Source: Candidatus Anoxychlamydiales bacterium (lineage in GTDB: Bacteria > Chlamydiota > Chlamydiia > Chlamydiales > SM23-39). From it: a stretch of 10,109 bases of DNA. Within the stretch, counting starts at the first letter, position 1. Each line of letters starts with the position of its first letter. The notes under the pieces were generated by a model. The model saw only the letters and a list, made by a program, of their open reading frames with translations, did no database searches and had not been told where the DNA came from. Shown one piece after another: positions 6,796-10,109 of this stretch. A program made the translations under genes and the position numbers. The stretch covers positions 1 to 10,109 of the forward strand of contig JAAKFX010000057.1 in NCBI GenBank assembly GCA_011064865.1, given 5' to 3'.

Positions 6796-8916
6796 TTAAG
6801 ATAGTTTTATTCTTCCAAGTGGTTGAATGCGAATTTCTGGAACAATCTCTTGATATGATACAACAGGTAGATCCGGAAACTCTCCTTCAATTAATTTTCT
6901 TACAAATCTTCTTACATCAATAGCTGTAAGTAAAACAGGTGGTTGTCCTCCTGGTGGTGTTGGTACTATTATAGATCTCATCGCATGTAAAATCATTTGA
7001 ACAGAATCAGGATCTAAAGCTAAATATGAACCCGCAGATGTTTGCTTTATTGCTCCTCTTACCATATCTTCAATTTCAGGATCTAATAGATAAACAGATA
7101 AAACCGTTTGCCCTTGAGAATATTTATATGAAATATAGCGCTTGAGTGATGATCTTACATATTCAGTTAATAGAACCACGTCTTTTTCTGTTTGCGCCCA
7201 TTCACTTAAAGCTTCTAAAATAGTTCTAAGATCTTTTATAGATATCTGCTCTTGTACAAGCCTTTTATAGATATCTGTTAGTTTTTGAAGTGGTACTAAT
7301 CTTGTCACCTCTTTTATTAGATCTGGATAAGATTTTTCTATAAATTCTAAAATAGCTCTAATCTCTTGGATGCCGATAAATTCAGAAGAATATTGACGAT
7401 AGAATTTTGATAGATGTAGTATTATAACTTCTAAGATTGTCCAATATTTAATTTTTGCTTTTTTTAAAACTTCTTTATTTTTTTCTTCTATCCAAAGAGT
7501 CGGCAAACCTAAAATACTTTTCGTTTTTGTGTAGGGAAGATTATACCTTTTTAAAGTATCTTCACTCTCATTTGTAAGTAGATAATTTATAAATACTTTT
7601 CCTTTTAGCATCGGTACTTCATTTAGATAGATTAAATACTCATCATTAGCCAAAGTTGGAGACTCAGTTCTAACATGTACTCCTGGAAAACGAACACCTA
7701 AATCTTGATAAAGAGCGTGTCTCATTTTAGGAATCATCTTATCTATAAAAGTAAGGCCTTGTTTATCTTTTTTGATTAAACCCGATAGGCCTTTGCCAAG
7801 CTCCAAAATTACAGGGAGCGTCAGAGCATAATCTTCAGCTCCACCACTAACAACAGCATGTCCTTCTATATCTTCTAAAATACCTCCTCCAGCTAGTTTC
7901 GCTTTTTCTTTTTTCTGAGTCATAAACACAACAACTCCAATAGTAGCCATAATCAATCCAATAAATAAAAATGGGGGAGGTGGAAATCCTGGAAGAAACG
8001 CCATTAAAAAGAGCATAGCAGCGGCAATCATAAAAGCTTTCGGCTGAGCCAACAATTGCTCTGTGATATCTTTTGCTAGATGCGAATCTTTTTGTTCAGA
8101 AGACACCCTAGTTGTTACGATACCAGATGCTATCGCTATCATAATAGATGGTATTTGAGAAACCAATCCATCTCCAATAGATAATAGAGCATATATTTGG
8201 GCAGATTGTGCTAAAGGAAGTTTTCTTTGCACAACCCCAATTATCAAACCTCCAACGATATTGATAATAGTGATCACAATTCCAGCAATCGCATCTCCTT
8301 TAATAAACTTCATGGCACCATCCATAGCACCATATAGATGAGACTCTTTGTTTAAAGCTAATCTAAGCATTCTTGCTTGATTAGTATCAATAACACCAGA
8401 TCTAAGATCAGCATCAATACTCATCTGCTTTCCTGGCATCGCATCTAAGGTAAATCTAGCTGCAACCTCAGATACTCTCTCTGCACCTTTCACCACAACT
8501 ATAAATTGCACAATGGTAATAATTAAAAATATAACACCACCGACTACATAGTTACCCGCAACAACGAAATTTCCAAAAGCAAAGATAATCTCTCCAGCAT
8601 TTGCATGAAGTAAAATCTGACGAGTTGAAGAGATGTTAACTCCTAAACGATATAAAGTAGTAAGTAAAAGAAGCGATGGAAAAATAGATAAATGCACTGC
8701 TTTTTGAATATACAAAGAAACAAATAATATTGTGAGTGATGCTGTTAAATTAACAGCTATTAAAACATCGATGACATGAGGCGATACTGGAACAATTAAC
8801 ATCATCATGATGCTAATTACAAATACTGCTAATAAAAGATCGCTAGATTTAGTTATTGTGCTTAGAGTTTTTGAGCTTCCTAAATATTTTGTTACATTAT
8901 CTAAAAATTTGTTCAC
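6796..8916 (-). CDS. cdsV: Type III secretion export gate protein SctV (CdsV, FHIPEP/FlhA family)
   Basis: SctV forms the nonameric export gate under the secretion channel. At 706 residues the protein is full length (C. trachomatis CdsV is about 708 from memory). Around eight hydrophobic segments occupy roughly residues 25-333. The conserved FHIPEP features are present: LYRLGVNISSTRQIL (88-102), ARFTLDAMPGKQMSIDADL (153-171), and MDGAMKFIKGDAIAG (198-212). The long cytoplasmic part from about 340 to the end, closing with the conserved VSYQEIVPEIRIQPLGRI, forms the ring that receives chaperone-substrate complexes. The start is a GTG overlapping the cdsU stop in GTGA, with TAGGA 8 bases upstream. 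Sequence features point to the virulence type III (CdsV) rather than a flagellar FlhA, in line with copN and the chaperone gene next door. Confidence 0.97.
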   Translation of the reverse strand: MNKFLDNVTKYLGSSKTLSTITKSSDLLLAVFVISIMMMLIVPVSPHVIDVLIAVNLTASLTILFVSLYIQKAVHLSIFPSLLLLTTLYRLGVNISSTRQILLHANAGEIIFAFGNFVVAGNYVVGGVIFLIITIVQFIVVVKGAERVSEVAARFTLDAMPGKQMSIDADLRSGVIDTNQARMLRLALNKESHLYGAMDGAMKFIKGDAIAGIVITIINIVGGLIIGVVQRKLPLAQSAQIYALLSIGDGLVSQIPSIMIAIASGIVTTRVSSEQKDSHLAKDITEQLLAQPKAFMIAAAMLFLMAFLPGFPPPPFLFIGLIMATIGVVVFMTQKKEKAKLAGGGILEDIEGHAVVSGGAEDYALTLPVILELGKGLSGLIKKDKQGLTFIDKMIPKMRHALYQDLGVRFPGVHVRTESPTLANDEYLIYLNEVPMLKGKVFINYLLTNESEDTLKRYNLPYTKTKSILGLPTLWIEEKNKEVLKKAKIKYWTILEVIILHLSKFYRQYSSEFIGIQEIRAILEFIEKSYPDLIKEVTRLVPLQKLTDIYKRLVQEQISIKDLRTILEALSEWAQTEKDVVLLTEYVRSSLKRYISYKYSQGQTVLSVYLLDPEIEDMVRGAIKQTSAGSYLALDPDSVQMILHAMRSIIVPTPPGGQPPVLLTAIDVRRFVRKLIEGEFPDLPVVSYQEIVPEIRIQPLGRIKLS

Positions 8917-9986
8917 TGAAAAATTCCTATGTTAACATCAGGCATCTCTTCCATAGTCTCTAACCATTTTAAAATCTCTGCAACTGCTTTATAAGCTTCT
9001 TTCGGAATATAATCTCCTACATTACCTATAGCAAATAACTTTCTCGCTAAATCTACATTTCGCATAACTGGTATATGATTATCAATTCCTATTTTTATAA
9101 TTTTTTCAGCCATTGGACCTTTTCCCATCACTAATATCGTCGGTACCGGATCTTTTTCCTCTTCAAATCCGAGTGCTATCGCTATATGAGTCGGATTTGT
9201 AACAATAGCTCTCGCTCTTTTCGCAGCTGATGGTCCTTCCGAATATGCAATCTCCCTAAACCGCTCGCGTCTTTTGCTCTTTATCATCGGGTCTCCTTCA
9301 GTATCTTTGAATTCTTGTTTTAATTCAAATTTTTCCATCATCATCTCTTTTGCAAATTGCTTTTTTTGAAAAGCTAAATCAAAAATTGCGATAAGTAGAA
9401 AAAATAGCCCGACTTGAATAGCTACCTTTCTTAAAAACTCATTCATGATACTTAGAGTTCCAATGATTGGAAATTTAACAGATAAAACAACTTCTGGAAG
9501 CATCGATTTAATAATAAAAAAAATAATTAAAGCAGCACCCGTAATTTTTAAGACAGATTTTATAAGCTCCACCAAAACTTTTAGCTTGAATTTTTGTTTT
9601 ATACCTTCAACAGGATTTAACTTTTTTAAATCAAACTTCATCGCTTGAAATGAAAATAGAGGCCCGATAACTAGAAAATTTGCTAAAATACCAACCATAG
9701 CTACAACTATTACAATAGGAAAACTACAAACCATAATAACATTTATAGCCTCTGTCATAATAGCGCCTGCTCGATTTTGAAGATCTATATTTGTACTGAT
9801 TGCTTTTAGAGTAGTTATAGTGTAGCTTGCTAAATTTTTATATAAATAAGATGCTGCAAAGATAACACTAAAGATCGCTGTCGCAAATGTAATTGCTGAT
9901 GGAAAATCTTGCGATTTTGCCACTTGTCCTTTCTTTCTAGCATCGCGAAGCTTTTTCGGCGTCGCCTTTTCGGTTTTTTCTGCCAT
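8913..9986 (-). CDS. cdsU: Type III secretion export switch protein SctU (CdsU, FlhB/YscU family)
   Basis: SctU is the inner-membrane switch protein that changes substrate preference after self-cleavage. The 357-residue protein begins MAEKTEKATPKKLRDARKKG, the standard family opening. It has four hydrophobic segments (about 31-50, 82-110, 141-165, 185-205), a charged linker, and the autocleavage motif N264-P265-T266-H267 in an intact cytoplasmic domain. Cleavage would be between N264 and P265. The ATG at 9986 has only AAGAG directly adjacent and no well-spaced ribosome site, which is weak for a leading gene. It overlaps cdsV by four bases. It is the first complete gene of the operon in the window; no convincing promoter is seen in the 123 bases before it. 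Confidence 0.97.
   Translation of the reverse strand: MAEKTEKATPKKLRDARKKGQVAKSQDFPSAITFATAIFSVIFAASYLYKNLASYTITTLKAISTNIDLQNRAGAIMTEAINVIMVCSFPIVIVVAMVGILANFLVIGPLFSFQAMKFDLKKLNPVEGIKQKFKLKVLVELIKSVLKITGAALIIFFIIKSMLPEVVLSVKFPIIGTLSIMNEFLRKVAIQVGLFFLLIAIFDLAFQKKQFAKEMMMEKFELKQEFKDTEGDPMIKSKRRERFREIAYSEGPSAAKRARAIVTNPTHIAIALGFEEEKDPVPTILVMGKGPMAEKIIKIGIDNHIPVMRNVDLARKLFAIGNVGDYIPKEAYKAVAEILKWLETMEEMPDVNIGIFQ
8925..8929 (-). promoter_or_regulatory. Ribosome site supporting the GTG start of cdsV
   Basis: TAGGA on the minus strand lies 8 bases before the GTG at 8914-8916, inside the last codons of cdsU. It supports GTG as the true start despite the 4-base overlap. Confidence 0.55.
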
Positions 9987-10022
9987 CTCTTAATAGTTTT
10001 GTTTCTAAAATTTTTTATCATT

Positions 10023-10109
10023 TTATGGCAAGAAAACCCTTTCCTTTAGGGAAGGGATGAATTGCCAACCGTTATTATAATAATGTTTTTCAATTTTCTT
10101 AATAGGAAA
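10023..10109 (-). other. Possible C-terminal end of an unseen minus-strand gene
   Basis: A minus-strand frame enters from the right edge and runs 28 codons (ending SLKERVFLP) to a TAA at 10023-10025. It runs through the hairpin at 10026-10067, which is unusual for a terminator. A second minus-strand frame is also open for 20 codons, and the third stops at 10099-10101. None is recognised, and only one, or none, can be the true gene end. If the third frame is correct, the hairpin lies neatly after its stop. Confidence 0.2.
10026..10067 (-). terminator. Two-part hairpin with a U-rich tail, probable intrinsic terminator upstream of cdsU
   Basis: The inner stem pairs 10037-10044 with 10049-10056 (8 pairs, one of them G-T mismatched in DNA on one strand, 4-base loop). 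The outer stem TGGCAA (10026-10031) pairs with TTGCCA (10062-10067). Between them lies a symmetric 5 by 5 internal loop. On the minus strand the GC-rich inner stem is followed by TTTTCTT, as in a rho-independent terminator; on the plus strand no T run follows. It could end a minus-strand gene lying to the right of the window, or act as an attenuator or leader structure for the secretion operon, whose first ATG is about 40 bases further on. Confidence 0.5.

Noticed and set aside
9830..10021. Alternative minus-strand frame across the cdsU start
   Set aside because: It overlaps the conserved cdsU N-terminus in another frame and is a basic, low-complexity shadow.
9987..10030. Promoter for the cdsU operon (TTGCCA on the minus strand as -35)
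   Set aside because: The -35 is good, but no acceptable -10 lies 16-18 bases downstream; the best candidates match only 3 of 6 positions.

Overview
The window looks like a chromosomal segment of a member of the Chlamydiae. It is AT-rich by eye. From left to right it carries a phospholipase D-like gene, rpmB, malQ, a Scc1-like chaperone gene, copN, cdsV and cdsU. From memory this matches the C. trachomatis run CT084-CT091, although C. trachomatis has one extra hypothetical gene (CT085) between the phospholipase D gene and rpmB, and has no genes between rpmB and malQ. The proteins do not allow a genus to be named. The two additional genes here suggest a lineage outside the genus Chlamydia, an environmental or chlamydia-like organism; that is inference.

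Right part (3670-9986, all minus strand). This is a compact type III secretion operon read right to left: cdsU (export switch), cdsV (export gate), copN (gatekeeper), a class I chaperone of the Scc1/SycE type, and then malQ (4-alpha-glucanotransferase). Adjacent genes overlap by 1-4 bases or are separated by 0-4 bases, so translational coupling is likely throughout. CdsU and CdsV form the inner-membrane export apparatus. CopN plugs secretion until the right signal and needs its chaperone. MalQ is a glycogen/maltodextrin enzyme that sits in the operon directly after the chaperone gene.

Left part (1-3669). rpmB and the phospholipase D-like gene run leftward as a pair from a recognisable promoter; the latter leaves the window at base 1. 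An intact DJ-1/PfpI-family gene on the plus strand faces a minus-strand gene for an exported transglutaminase-like protein with TPR-like repeats. The latter has its own good promoter core and Shine-Dalgarno site, which place its start 20 codons inside the longest open frame. These two genes interrupt the conserved order between rpmB and malQ.

Non-coding signals. There are two convincing promoter cores (rpmB and the TPR gene), both with a TATTAT -10 and a 17-base spacer. An almost purely A/T inverted repeat lies in the rpmB/PfpI divergent gap. A strong two-part hairpin lies just upstream of cdsU, resembling a minus-strand intrinsic terminator. No tRNA, rRNA, CRISPR array or insertion sequence was seen. 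Nothing here is clearly a new system. The most unusual points are the TPR/transglutaminase protein, the single in-frame stop between the chaperone gene and malQ, and the hairpin ahead of the secretion operon.
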